Assembly (NCBI RefSeq): GCF_045689245.1
Contig: NZ_CP136865.1
Coordinates: 496,001 to 560,000 of the forward strand
DNA from: Congregibacter brevis
Lineage (GTDB): Bacteria; Pseudomonadota; Gammaproteobacteria; Pseudomonadales; Halieaceae
Length of the DNA: 64,000 nt
Direction of reading: 5' to 3'
A model generated the notes under the pieces. It was not told where the DNA came from. It saw nothing but the letters and a program-made list of their open reading frames with translations, and searched no databases. The position numbers and the translations under genes were made by a program. Below are positions 53,302-62,472 of the stretch, one piece after another (within the stretch, counting starts at the first letter, position 1; each line of letters opens with the position of its first letter).

Positions 53302-55379
53302 GTCAGCCTCTGTTATTAGAAATCGGCTGCGAGGAGCTGCCCTCAAGCAGCCTGGAACAATTAGGGCGTGCACTGCATGAGCAGATCATCCGTCAGCTAG
53401 CAGACAAAGGTCTGTCTCACGGCAATAGTCAGTGGTTTGCAGCACCGCGGCGTCTCGCGGTGCTCGTAGAAGAACTCGTTGAAAAAGCAGCGGATGAATC
53501 TAAAGAGGCCTTAGGCCCTCCCGTAGCACAGGCCCGCGATGATGACGGCAACTGGTCTCGTGCCGCCCAGGGCTTTGCCGCAAAACTGGGCTGCACCCCT
53601 GAAGAGCTTGAAGTTATCGATACACCCAAGGGACAACGGCTTGGCATGAATCAGACCATCGCCGGTGCTAAAACCAGCGAATGCCTGAGCGCCATCGTCA
53701 ATGACGCCGTTGCCGCTCTGCCCATAGCAAAGCGCATGCGCTGGGGCGCATCTCGAATGGAGTTTGTTCGCCCGGTACATTGGATTGTACTGATGTACGG
53801 CAGTGAGTCTGGATTTGGAGATGTGCTGAGCATTGCCAGCGGTAACACGAGCCGAGGTCATCGCTTTCACGCACCAGACGAAATCAGTTTTGAGTCTGCG
53901 AGCGACTACGAAACGGTAATGAGAGACGCCTGGGTTATCGCAGACTTTCAGGAGCGCTGCGATCTCATAAGGAATCAGGTTGAGACTGCCGCAGACGCAT
54001 TGGGTGGTAAAGCACTCGTTGATAGCAACCTGCTCGGTGAGGTAGCAAGTCTCGTCGAATGGCCCGTAGCCCTGGCCGGGAGCTTTGATACAGCGTTTCT
54101 TGAAGTTCCCCCTGAGGCGTTGATCTCATCTATGCAAAGCCATCAAAAGTACTTCCCGGTGGTCGATGCTAACGAAAAGTTGATGCCGAATTTTGTGACT
54201 GTGAGCAACATAGAGAGCCGCGATCCAAGTCAGGTTGTTGCGGGAAATGAGCGCGTGATCAGACCGCGGCTTGCGGACGCAGCTTTCTTTTACGAACAAG
54301 ACCGTCAAAGCACTCTCGCGTCCCGAGTGCCTCGTCTTGGAGCAGTTGTCTTTCAGAAGCAACTGGGATCTTTGCTGGACAAAACACAGCGGGTGCAACG
54401 ACTGGCAGGCGAACTCGCCGAGTTGACAGGTGCTGACAGAATACAGGCTGAACGTGCTGCAGAGCTGTGTAAAGCCGACCTGGTTTCCGACATGGTCTTG
54501 GAGTTCGGGGACATGCAGGGTATCGCCGGAGCGTATTACGCGCGGAACGATGGCGAAGAGACTGCCGTTGCTGACGCTATCGCCCAACACTACTGGCCCA
54601 CACAAGCGGGAAGCGATTTACCTGTTGGCGGCGTTGCCGTAGCGGTAGCACTTGCGGATCGTCTGGACACACTGATCGGTATTTTTGGTATTGGCCAGCC
54701 GCCTACGGGTTCAAAGGATCCGTTTGCTCTACGACGCGCATCTATCGCTGTGTTGCGAGTCATCATCGAAAAACAGCTTAATTTGGATTTACGCGACTGC
54801 CTGAACATGGCGGTGGAGGGTTTTGCCGAAGGCGTGATCGCCGACGGAACAAGCGATACCGTGTTTGACTATATGCTGGATCGCTTACCTGCCCTTTACG
54901 AAAACGATGCCATTGCCATCGAAGTCTTTCGTGCTGTACGCGGCAGCGGCAGCTCAAGACCAGCCGATTTCGATCGTCGTGTTCGCGCGGTGAAGGCCTT
55001 TGGCGAACGACCAGAGGCAGAAGCTCTTGCTGCCGCAAATAAGCGCGTAAGCAACATACTGGCGAAAGCTACAGATTTCGACAACAGTGCTGGAGTAAGT
55101 ACCGACTTACTCAAAGAGGCTAATGAATTATCACTTCATAGTGCTGTTTCGTCAGCTGCGGAAGATAATGTAAGCGCGCTAGCGCGCGCAGATTATTCCG
55201 GCGCACTTACGCGTCTTGCAGCGCTTAGAGAGCCTGTAGATGCGTTCTTCGATGAGGTGATGGTTAACGCAGAAGACCCCGCACTCAAAGCGAACCGACT
55301 CGCGTTACTGGCGACCCTCCGCGAACAGTTCATGCTTATCGCAGATATTTCGCAACTCGCTGGTGTGAAGAGCGAATGA
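53298..55379 (+). CDS. glyS: Glycyl-tRNA synthetase beta subunit
   Basis: This 693-residue beta subunit provides tRNA recognition and works only with GlyQ. Recognisable stretches are LLLEIGCEELPSSSLEQL at the N-terminus, MRWGASRMEFVRPVHWIVLMYG, PPEALISSMQSHQKYFPVVD, YYARNDGEETAVADAI and GSKDPFALRRASIAVLR. A C-terminal anticodon-binding-like helical domain follows. ATG 53298 overlaps the glyQ stop (ATGA), keeping the subunits in equal supply. Confidence 0.97.
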   Translation: MSQPLLLEIGCEELPSSSLEQLGRALHEQIIRQLADKGLSHGNSQWFAAPRRLAVLVEELVEKAADESKEALGPPVAQARDDDGNWSRAAQGFAAKLGCTPEELEVIDTPKGQRLGMNQTIAGAKTSECLSAIVNDAVAALPIAKRMRWGASRMEFVRPVHWIVLMYGSESGFGDVLSIASGNTSRGHRFHAPDEISFESASDYETVMRDAWVIADFQERCDLIRNQVETAADALGGKALVDSNLLGEVASLVEWPVALAGSFDTAFLEVPPEALISSMQSHQKYFPVVDANEKLMPNFVTVSNIESRDPSQVVAGNERVIRPRLADAAFFYEQDRQSTLASRVPRLGAVVFQKQLGSLLDKTQRVQRLAGELAELTGADRIQAERAAELCKADLVSDMVLEFGDMQGIAGAYYARNDGEETAVADAIAQHYWPTQAGSDLPVGGVAVAVALADRLDTLIGIFGIGQPPTGSKDPFALRRASIAVLRVIIEKQLNLDLRDCLNMAVEGFAEGVIADGTSDTVFDYMLDRLPALYENDAIAIEVFRAVRGSGSSRPADFDRRVRAVKAFGERPEAEALAAANKRVSNILAKATDFDNSAGVSTDLLKEANELSLHSAVSSAAEDNVSALARADYSGALTRLAALREPVDAFFDEVMVNAEDPALKANRLALLATLREQFMLIADISQLAGVKSE

Positions 55380-55437
55380 CCAAGACCTTACTGAACATCC
55401 TTGCTAACACCTTAGTTATTGAGACGCCCCAGGGCTT

Positions 55438-56895
55438 GTGATTGAGACCGCCCTCAACGACCCGTCGCTCTGGTACGCCATCGCAGGTTTAGTTTGTGGA
55501 GGATTCATTGCCTGGTTGTGGCGTGGCGCAGAGGTCACGAAAACTCATGGAGATCTCAAGGAACAGGGTGATCGTCTTCAAGAACTTGAGATAGCACACG
55601 CCAGTCTTTTAAGTGAACGGGAGGTCCTTGCAGAGCAATTTCGGCAAATGAGCGAACGCGTGTCCGAGCTGCAGCAAGAGCGTAACTCCTTAGCGACAAC
55701 CAACGCCGGGCTGAGTGCACGTCAAAGTGCGGATCAGGAAAAACACAAAGAACAGCTCGCGCTTCTTGAGCGAAGCAAGCAGCAACTTGCCATCGAGTTT
55801 GAAAACCTTGCAAACCGTATCTTTGAAGAGCGCGGCAAAAAGTTTAGTCAGGACAATCAACAGTCGATGGAGTCCTTGCTAAAACCCTTCGGAGATCAGA
55901 TTCACCGTTTTCAATCCCGAATCAACGAGGTCCACGCGCAATCAATTCGCGGTAATGAAAGCCTGGCAGGCGAACTACGAAACATGATGGGCGTGGGTCT
56001 CAAAATGAGTGACCAGGCAGAGAATCTCGCCAAAGCACTAAAGGGCGACAAGAAAACCACGGGTAACTGGGGGGAAGTGCAGCTTGAACGCACTCTCCAA
56101 CTCGCGGGTCTGGAGCCCGGCAGTCATTACGAAGCTCAATCTAGCTTTCGCGATAGCGAAGGCAAGCGGCGTATCCCGGACTTTGTTATCAAGCTTCCCG
56201 ATGGCAAGCACCTGGTTGTTGATAGCAAGGTGTCATTAGTTGATTATGATCGCGCCGTCGCAGCCGAGACAGATGAAGAGCGTAACGAAGCGCTGAAAGC
56301 CCACGGCGCAGCGCTTAAACGGCACATAGATGACTTATCCTCAAAAGACTATTCCGCACTGGGCGGTATGAACAGCCCAGAACTGGTGTTCATGTTTATG
56401 CCCATTGAGGCTGCCTATATAGAAGCGCTCAAGTTCAACCGCGAGCTGTTTAATGATGGGTATCGCAAAAATGTGATTATGGTGTCTCACACAACGCTCC
56501 TACCGATGCTTCGCACAGTGGCAAGCCTGTGGATCGCCTACAGAAGCAACGAAGAAGCGCGGGAGATCAGTGAGCTGGCAGGCGATATTTACAATAAGGT
56601 GTGCCTGGTGGGTAATCGTCTGGAAGACATGGGCAAAACGTTAAACACCGCCACGGACAAGTACAACAAAACGGTCACCGCTTTAGTGGGTAAACAGGGC
56701 CTCTATGGAAAGGTAGAACGGTTTAAAAGCACCGCTGCGAATGCCAAAGGTGAGTTGCCCGCGGCTGTCACTCAGCATCCGACGATAGAGCACGACCGGC
56801 TGGGCATACTCACAGCAGACAACACAATTAGCGAAACAAAAAAGAGCTCTACCGAGCCACCTTTGGTCGATGAAACCGAAGCTTCTTCAGACTAA
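55438..56895 (+). CDS. rmuC: RmuC-family DNA recombination protein
   Basis: This 485-residue protein has one N-terminal membrane helix (LWYAIAGLVCGGFIAWLW). A long coiled coil (residues ~40-140, rich in Glu, Gln and Leu) is followed by the RmuC nuclease-like domain. That domain includes GNWGEVQLERTLQLAGLEPGSHYE, RRIPDFVIKLPDGKHLVVDSKVSLVDY and the FMFMPIEAAYIEAL block; the D...DSK pattern resembles the PD-(D/E)XK fold. In E. coli rmuC limits recombination at inverted repeats. The start is GTG 55438. Confidence 0.93.
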   Translation: MIETALNDPSLWYAIAGLVCGGFIAWLWRGAEVTKTHGDLKEQGDRLQELEIAHASLLSEREVLAEQFRQMSERVSELQQERNSLATTNAGLSARQSADQEKHKEQLALLERSKQQLAIEFENLANRIFEERGKKFSQDNQQSMESLLKPFGDQIHRFQSRINEVHAQSIRGNESLAGELRNMMGVGLKMSDQAENLAKALKGDKKTTGNWGEVQLERTLQLAGLEPGSHYEAQSSFRDSEGKRRIPDFVIKLPDGKHLVVDSKVSLVDYDRAVAAETDEERNEALKAHGAALKRHIDDLSSKDYSALGGMNSPELVFMFMPIEAAYIEALKFNRELFNDGYRKNVIMVSHTTLLPMLRTVASLWIAYRSNEEAREISELAGDIYNKVCLVGNRLEDMGKTLNTATDKYNKTVTALVGKQGLYGKVERFKSTAANAKGELPAAVTQHPTIEHDRLGILTADNTISETKKSSTEPPLVDETEASSD

Positions 56896-56919
56896 CTTAG
56901 CAGCTGCACAGAACTAGCC

Positions 56920-57855
56920 GTGAGCCAGCCATCTCTCAAGCAGCTGAGCTATATCCTCGCTGTTGCCAAGAACGGTAGCTTCCGCGGTGCAGCAGACGAA
57001 CTGGGTATTAGTCAGCCAACGCTGACGGCTCAGATAGCTCGGGCAGAAGAAGCCCTAGGAGAAAAGCTTCTGGAGCGCTCAAGAAACGGCGCATATTTAA
57101 CACCCGTAGGACGTTTGTTCGAGCCTCAGGCTAGACGCGTCATTGAGGCGATGGAAGAGCTTGGCCAAATCGTCGGTGATACAAATATCAACGAAAAGGC
57201 CACCTACCGATTGGGTGTTAAGGGAACTCTCGGACCCTATTTATTGCCGCAAATACTGCCGGCACTCAAGGACACTCACCCCAATCTTCAGTTTTATGTT
57301 CGTGAAGACACGCCTCGCGGATTGGAGGAAGGTATAGCGCGAGGTGATTACGACGTGATTATCACTGCATTGCCTGTCAACTCAAAGGACCTGGTTCAGG
57401 AGCCCTTATTACGTGAGAAGATTCTTTTAGCGGCACCCGCAGATCACTCGTTAACACAGGTAAAAACCTGGCGCGGAAGTTACCTGAAGGATGAGCAAGT
57501 GCTTACCACCGAGCAAGGTCATCAATTCGCTCGACTCGTTGAAGGTGTCTGCCAGCGCTTGGGCGCTCAAGTCCGTCGCGACTACGAGGGAAGCAGCCTC
57601 GACGCCCTAAGACTCATGGTAGTGATGGGAATGGGCCTTACGTTCCTACCCGCACTTTATGTTGAATCAGAGATAAACGCTGACAGCGGAATAGCCGTCG
57701 GTGAGTTAGCAGATGAAACAATCGCTCGGTTACATGTTTTGGCGTGGCGTCCGAGCAGCCCCGCTAGAGGCTTCTACAAAGTTCTTGCCAAGGATCTCCG
57801 CATGATAATCGCCCAAAGATTAGGTCACGCGGTAGAGATTGTTAATCATTTATGA
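56920..57855 (+). CDS. OxyR-like LysR-family regulator lacking the peroxidatic cysteine
   Basis: This 311-residue LysR-type regulator has an N-terminal winged helix (LKQLSYILAVAKNGSFRGAADELGISQPTLTAQIARAEEALG) and a periplasmic-binding-like effector domain. The closest recognised pattern is OxyR: GHxxR...C followed by SLDALRLMVVMGMGLTFLPAL. The residue aligned with OxyR Cys199 is Gln202 (EQGHQF). The equivalent of Cys208 is present as Cys211, exactly nine residues later. The OxyR disulfide cannot form, so peroxide sensing by that route is excluded. The start is GTG 56920. The effector and targets are unknown. Confidence 0.88.
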   Translation: MSQPSLKQLSYILAVAKNGSFRGAADELGISQPTLTAQIARAEEALGEKLLERSRNGAYLTPVGRLFEPQARRVIEAMEELGQIVGDTNINEKATYRLGVKGTLGPYLLPQILPALKDTHPNLQFYVREDTPRGLEEGIARGDYDVIITALPVNSKDLVQEPLLREKILLAAPADHSLTQVKTWRGSYLKDEQVLTTEQGHQFARLVEGVCQRLGAQVRRDYEGSSLDALRLMVVMGMGLTFLPALYVESEINADSGIAVGELADETIARLHVLAWRPSSPARGFYKVLAKDLRMIIAQRLGHAVEIVNHL

Positions 57856-57885
57856 AGTCTATCCGCCTATTTACTCTACGGGTAT

Positions 57886-58401
57886 TCACGGCGAACTAGC
57901 GACGGATAGACCAACGTGAGCGTTTTCTGTAGATCCCCCTTTAGTGCAGTTACTTAAACCCAGCGCAGGGGGGTCCATTGATAGAGTTAGCGGCGCGAAC
58001 TGCGCAAGAGCGTTGAGTCCCATAAGGTTTCGACCACTCCCGGGAACCACGAGCACTTCCGTTAGACCAATGTCGCAGCCGCCAACCAAATGAAGCGCCT
58101 CTATTTCGTAAACATCTAGTCTGCGAGTGCGCCCGTCAGCCATTTTCGCTGCAACTTGGCGTACTTTTCGCAAAGACTCTCGATCATTGATGCTTGCGAA
58201 AACAGCGCTATTGATTGTCACTATTGCGGCGCCGGTATCCAACAAAAACATCGCTGGCTGTCCATCAACGACCATGGATAGTTCCAAAGCACCGCCTGAG
58301 CTTTTGCTTAAAGGTAGTTCCACAGTTTGTTCCGCGAGCGCTGCGCTGGTCTGCGTAAAGAGCGAAACAAAAAATAGTGCTGATAAGTAGCGTTGAAGCA
58401 T
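57886..58401 (-). CDS. Retropepsin-like aspartyl protease-family protein
   Basis: This exported protein is about 171 residues, with a signal peptide (MLQRYLSALFFVSLFTQTSAALA) and a single retropepsin-like domain. The catalytic motif is AMFLLDTGAAIVTI (DTGA). The flap and later turn are KMADGRTRRLDVYEI and GRNLMGLNALAQF (the psi-loop G-x-N/D-L-G pattern). Such proteins would act as dimers in the periplasm. ATG 58401 is chosen because the signal peptide begins there. It is convergent with the LysR-type gene. Confidence 0.82.
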   Translation of the reverse strand: MLQRYLSALFFVSLFTQTSAALAEQTVELPLSKSSGGALELSMVVDGQPAMFLLDTGAAIVTINSAVFASINDRESLRKVRQVAAKMADGRTRRLDVYEIEALHLVGGCDIGLTEVLVVPGSGRNLMGLNALAQFAPLTLSMDPPALGLSNCTKGGSTENAHVGLSVASSP

Positions 58402-58416
58402 GCTCTTTGACTGCAA

Positions 58417-58741
58417 AAGCTAAGCCACGAATCAATAAGTCCAATAACTGCGGGCATTAGAGGAAACCCACCCGGTCAGCACACCCCAGTGCGCCCCACA
58501 TTCAAACATTTTGTGCATCAATAAGGTGCGCAAATCCTCTTTTCATCACCTTTATGCTGAAAAATATCGGTGGCAAATTGTTTGTGATAGATAATGTGTT
58601 TGATCGATAGAAGAAATCTATCGTTAATTCTCAGCAAATTAATCATGCGTAAAAGCCGTTTACTTTAAAATAAGTGGCCTTGAAAAGGGGGGCAAAGACA
58701 AGTGCAAATCCGCCCCAAAACCCGGTAGGAGGTATTTAGGT
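58417..58741. promoter_or_regulatory. Gene-free divergent promoter region with a 7-base dyad
   Basis: This 325-base gap between the divergent retropepsin-like gene and the small repeat-protein gene holds no open frame of interest. It becomes AT-rich toward the right. A perfect dyad CGATAGA-AGAAA-TCTATCG lies at 58605-58623, and a GGGG...CCCC pair could fold near 58687-58716, just before the strong ribosome site AGGAGG at 58727-58732. No confident -35/-10 pair was found. Confidence 0.35.
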
Positions 58742-59128
58742 ATGCACTCAAGTAAAAACTCCGGCTCATCAATGCTTCTGGTCGCAGCGATTGCGGCAGG
58801 GGCTGTATCGTTTGTAGGTACAACTCTGGCGGACAACACCGCTACGGCTGGCAAAAACGAGTATCGCTGGGAAACTGACATGAGAGGTAAACCACCTTAC
58901 AAACGACAGCGTGTCGCCATCGAAACCGTGGACATAGCCTCAATGGAAATCAGCGACTCTGAAGTAGCAATGGAAGAGGTTCGCACACGCAGTTTTACAG
59001 GTCGTCCTCCTTTTGATCGTAGGATCGTTGAACTCCCCGTGGTAGACGCAGCATCAATGGAGTTAGTTGAAGAGCAAATGAAAGCCACCACTTTTCGCGG
59101 TCGGCCGCCATTTAGACGGCACCGTTAA
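58742..59128 (+). CDS. Small secreted protein with three GRPPF-type repeats
   Basis: This 128-residue protein of no recognised family has a signal peptide (SMLLVAAIAAGAVSFVGTTLA, cleavage near residue 30). The mature part is about 98 residues. Three motifs recur: RGKPPYKR at 48-55, TGRPPFDRR at 86-94 and RGRPPFRRHR at the C-terminus. The first two are each followed at similar distance by V-D-x-A-SME (VDIASMEI, VDAASMELV). It has a strong AGGAGG site and its own terminator, so it is a well-expressed single gene. The basic Pro-rich loops suggest binding to something anionic; this is speculative. Confidence 0.75.
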   Translation: MHSSKNSGSSMLLVAAIAAGAVSFVGTTLADNTATAGKNEYRWETDMRGKPPYKRQRVAIETVDIASMEISDSEVAMEEVRTRSFTGRPPFDRRIVELPVVDAASMELVEEQMKATTFRGRPPFRRHR

Positions 59129-59145
59129 CAGGCAATCCTCCCCTC

Positions 59146-59178
59146 AGCGTCGAACCTTATGGATCGGCGCTTTTTTTT
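59146..59178 (+). terminator. Rho-independent terminator after the small repeat protein
   Basis: An 8-base stem (AGCGTCGA with TCGGCGCT, one T-G pair, 10-base loop) is followed directly by eight T. It lies 17 bases after the stop codon of the small secreted protein. Confidence 0.85.
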
Positions 59179-59219
59179 GCGCCATCATTGAGTAGTCCTT
59201 TAACCAGAGAACTACAAGC

Positions 59220-60014
59220 ATGCTGCTCACCAGGGTTACGGAACACGTGCGAACACAAAACTGGTTAGCAGTGGCCATCGATTTCGTTATCGTTGTTGTC
59301 GGTGTGCTCTTTGCATTGGTAGCAGAGCAGTGGTTTAGGGATCAACAGCTACGAAAAGAGCTCACCCAAATAGAAGTCGCCCTAAACGCGAGCCTTCTAC
59401 AAAACCTTTTCAATATGCGCGAAGTGGTCGCTATGGCGCCCTGCAGGAAAGAACGTACAGAAGCTCTCTCTCTATTACTACAGAGTGATAGTGACCCCTG
59501 GAGAGGTTTACCCTGGACTGCTAACCAAGGCATTTTTGAAACGGGTCTCCCGGAAGTTCTCCCCACGCCGTATCGAATGTGGGGATCTCACGTTTGGAAT
59601 GCAGAGCAGAGTGGCGAAGCTATTGGCCTCATGGACGCTGACCGCCGACGCGCTTTAGATACTATATTCACAGGCACGAACTTAATCCGGCTCAAGCAGG
59701 ACGAAATTTTCGAGGCGATGTCCAAACTTAAGGTTTTAGCAATAGCACGAGATATCAGCGCTAGCGATCGAACTCGATACCTGGAGAGACTGCATTATCA
59801 CGAGCTACAAAGCGGTCTACTGGAACGTGTGGCGAGACAAACTCTGGAGCAAATAGAAGTCATAGGCTACAGCGCAGATGACACTTACATCGATGAGTTT
59901 CAGACGTACATGGAAACCTATGCTGATAATCGAATCGAACGCTACGGCAACTGCTTTGTGCCGTTTGAGTTGCCCTTTTTAAGCGCCGAACCCCCAGGTA
60001 GACCCGCAACTTAG
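59220..60014 (+). CDS. Single-pass membrane protein of unknown function (DUF6090-like plan)
   Basis: This 264-residue protein has a short N-terminal tail and one membrane helix (VAIDFVIVVVGVLFALVAEQWF), then a charged helical stretch (RDQQLRKELTQIEVALNASLLQ) and a ~190-residue soluble part with two Cys (APCRKER; GNCFVPF). The layout matches the protein encoded at 15005, including the aromatic cap after the helix (AEQWF versus DAWW). Sequence similarity beyond that is weak. It is followed by the convergent gyrB gene. Function unknown. Confidence 0.68.
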   Translation: MLLTRVTEHVRTQNWLAVAIDFVIVVVGVLFALVAEQWFRDQQLRKELTQIEVALNASLLQNLFNMREVVAMAPCRKERTEALSLLLQSDSDPWRGLPWTANQGIFETGLPEVLPTPYRMWGSHVWNAEQSGEAIGLMDADRRRALDTIFTGTNLIRLKQDEIFEAMSKLKVLAIARDISASDRTRYLERLHYHELQSGLLERVARQTLEQIEVIGYSADDTYIDEFQTYMETYADNRIERYGNCFVPFELPFLSAEPPGRPAT

Positions 60015-60030
60015 GTCGCGGCGCTTCGCG

Positions 60031-62445
60031 TCACACATCCAAATTGGACACGTAAAGCGCGTTTTCCTCAATAAACTCTCGGCGCGGCTCCACCTGATCA
60101 CCCATCAGCGTGGTGAAGATCTCGTCCGCGCGCATAGCATCATCGATAGTCACTTGAAGCATCCGTCGGCTTTCAGGGTCCATAGTGGTTTCCCAAAGCT
60201 GCTCTGGGTTCATTTCGCCCAGACCCTTATAGCGCTGGATGTAGTAACCCTTGCGAGCTTCCGTCATCAGCCACTCTAGGCCAGATACAAAGCTCTGTGT
60301 CTGGTAGGTCTTTTCACCTCGTTGGAAGTAACCCGTCTCATCGATCAGATCATTTAGAGTTTCGCCCAAGGCAGCCATCGCGGCGTAATCCTTTGATCGG
60401 AAAAACTCTGGCTTGAGCTGAATGGGGCGCTCCACACCATGAGCAACCATACGAACCAATGGGTACCAGGTTTCCTGATCATCACTTCGTGGCTCGACGG
60501 AATAGCTTGTACCCTTGGTTTTTAAGGTTAGTAAGCGCTCACTCATTTTTGCGCTGTATAACTCAACCGCAGCCTTATCTGTTAGGTCTGCCTCACTCAG
60601 ATGAGGACCAAAAACTAATTCCCAAACTAGCTCTTCAGGGTAATGTCGGCTCCGGCGCTTAACAATTGCCTCGACAGATTGATACTGCCTTATTAGCTCA
60701 GCAAGAGACTCTCCACTGATTGCAGGCGCATCGGCGTTGACATAAAGAGCTGCCCCATCAAGTGCTGAAGAGGTTAGAAACTCCGCCAAGGCAGCATCGT
60801 CTTTTAGATATTGGTGCTGCTTGCCTTTTGCAATTTTGTACAGGGGAGGCTGGGCAATAAAGACATGCCCACGATCTATGAGCTCGCGCATCTGACGGAA
60901 GAAGAAGGTCAACAACAACGTGCGAATATGGGACCCATCAACGTCCGCATCTGTCATGATGATAATGCTGTGATAACGCAGTTTGTCAGGATCGAACTCT
61001 TCTTTTCCAATACCGCAGCCCAACGCGGTCACCAAGGTTCCCACTTCCACAGATCCGAGCATTTTATCGAAACGCGCCTTCTCAACGTTCAAAATCTTGC
61101 CCTTTAGCGGCAGAATCGCCTGAAAGCGTCGGTTACGACCCTGCTTGGCTGAACCGCCGGCCGAATCACCCTCTACTAGATAAATTTCAGATAGCGAGGC
61201 GTCTTTTTCTTGGCAGTCAGCTAATTTGCCCGGTAGGCCAGCAATATCCAGAGCGCCCTTACGACGAGTCATCTCACGGGCTTTACGTGCAGCCTCACGA
61301 GCTCGTGCGGCATCAAGCATTTTTGTCACGATTGCTTTGGCTTCACCTGGGCTCTCAAGCAAATACTCGCTAAAGCGATTGTTCATCGCCTGCTCTACAA
61401 CCGTTTTCACCTCTGATGAGACTAGCTTGTCCTTGGTCTGCGACGAAAACTTAGGGTCCGGCACTTTTACGGACACAATCGCCGTCAACCCTTCCCGAGC
61501 ATCATCACCAGTGGTGCTGACCTTTGCCTTCTTAGCCAAGCCTTCTCGCTCTATGTAACCATTTAGAGTTCGAGTGAGCGCAGAGCGGAATCCCGCCAGG
61601 TGTGTGCCCCCATCTCGCTGAGGGATGTTGTTGGTATAACAGAAGATGTTTTCTTGGTAGGAGTCGTTCCACTGTAACGCGACCTCTACCGCTGTTCCAT
61701 CCTCCGCCTCACTTTGGAAGTGAAAAGCCTTGTGCATAGGGTTTTTGTTGCGGTTCAAGTAGTCAACAAAGGCATTAAGGCCACCTTCGTAGAAATATCG
61801 GTCCTCTTTATCCGAACGCTCATCTGCAAGCAGGATTTCGATACCTGAATTCAGGAAGGCCAGCTCTCGCAGACGCTTCGCAAGGATTTCAAATTCAAAC
61901 TCAATATTGGTAAAGGTGTCTGCTGACGGCTTAAAACGAATCAGCGTGCCCGTTTGATCGGCATCGCCTACATCCTGAAGTGCGCCCTGAGGTACACCAT
62001 GAGCATAGCGCTGCTCAAAACGCCGTCCGCCGCGCCAAATCGTAAGCCAAAGCTCCTCAGAGAGCGCATTTACAACAGAAACACCCACACCATGCAGTCC
62101 GCCAGAAACTTTATAGGTGTTGTCATCAAACTTACCGCCGGCGTGAAGTACCGTCAGAATAACTTCTGCAGCGGAAACACCTTCATCATGCATCTCTGTT
62201 GGGATACCACGACCATCGTCTTGTACTGAAACAGACTCATCAGGATGGATAGTGATTAGTATTTTCGCGCAATGCCCAGCTAAAGCCTCATCAATTGAGT
62301 TATCTACAACCTCAAAAACCATGTGGTGCAGGCCCGTGCCGTCATCGGTATCACCGATATACATCCCAGGGCGCTTTCGAACTGCATCAAGACCCTTAAG
62401 AACCTTAATTTTCGACCCATCATAGTTTTCAGATGCATCGCTCAT
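60031..62445 (-). CDS. gyrB: DNA gyrase subunit B
   Basis: This 804-residue ATPase subunit of gyrase introduces negative supercoils with GyrA. The GHKL ATPase domain shows VVDNSIDEALAGHC, DDGRGIPTEMH and GGLHGVGVSVVNALS. The TOPRIM domain has SEIYLVEGDSAGGSAKQGRNR and IIMTDADVDGSHIRTLLLTFF. The C-terminal GyrA-interaction region ends in IQRYKGLGEMNPEQLWETTMDP. The length includes the ~165-residue insert typical of gammaproteobacterial GyrB. It follows recF on the minus strand. Confidence 0.98.
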   Translation of the reverse strand: MSDASENYDGSKIKVLKGLDAVRKRPGMYIGDTDDGTGLHHMVFEVVDNSIDEALAGHCAKILITIHPDESVSVQDDGRGIPTEMHDEGVSAAEVILTVLHAGGKFDDNTYKVSGGLHGVGVSVVNALSEELWLTIWRGGRRFEQRYAHGVPQGALQDVGDADQTGTLIRFKPSADTFTNIEFEFEILAKRLRELAFLNSGIEILLADERSDKEDRYFYEGGLNAFVDYLNRNKNPMHKAFHFQSEAEDGTAVEVALQWNDSYQENIFCYTNNIPQRDGGTHLAGFRSALTRTLNGYIEREGLAKKAKVSTTGDDAREGLTAIVSVKVPDPKFSSQTKDKLVSSEVKTVVEQAMNNRFSEYLLESPGEAKAIVTKMLDAARAREAARKAREMTRRKGALDIAGLPGKLADCQEKDASLSEIYLVEGDSAGGSAKQGRNRRFQAILPLKGKILNVEKARFDKMLGSVEVGTLVTALGCGIGKEEFDPDKLRYHSIIIMTDADVDGSHIRTLLLTFFFRQMRELIDRGHVFIAQPPLYKIAKGKQHQYLKDDAALAEFLTSSALDGAALYVNADAPAISGESLAELIRQYQSVEAIVKRRSRHYPEELVWELVFGPHLSEADLTDKAAVELYSAKMSERLLTLKTKGTSYSVEPRSDDQETWYPLVRMVAHGVERPIQLKPEFFRSKDYAAMAALGETLNDLIDETGYFQRGEKTYQTQSFVSGLEWLMTEARKGYYIQRYKGLGEMNPEQLWETTMDPESRRMLQVTIDDAMRADEIFTTLMGDQVEPRREFIEENALYVSNLDV

Positions 62446-62472
62446 TGCACGTACTCCAGTGTTTTAGCGGCT

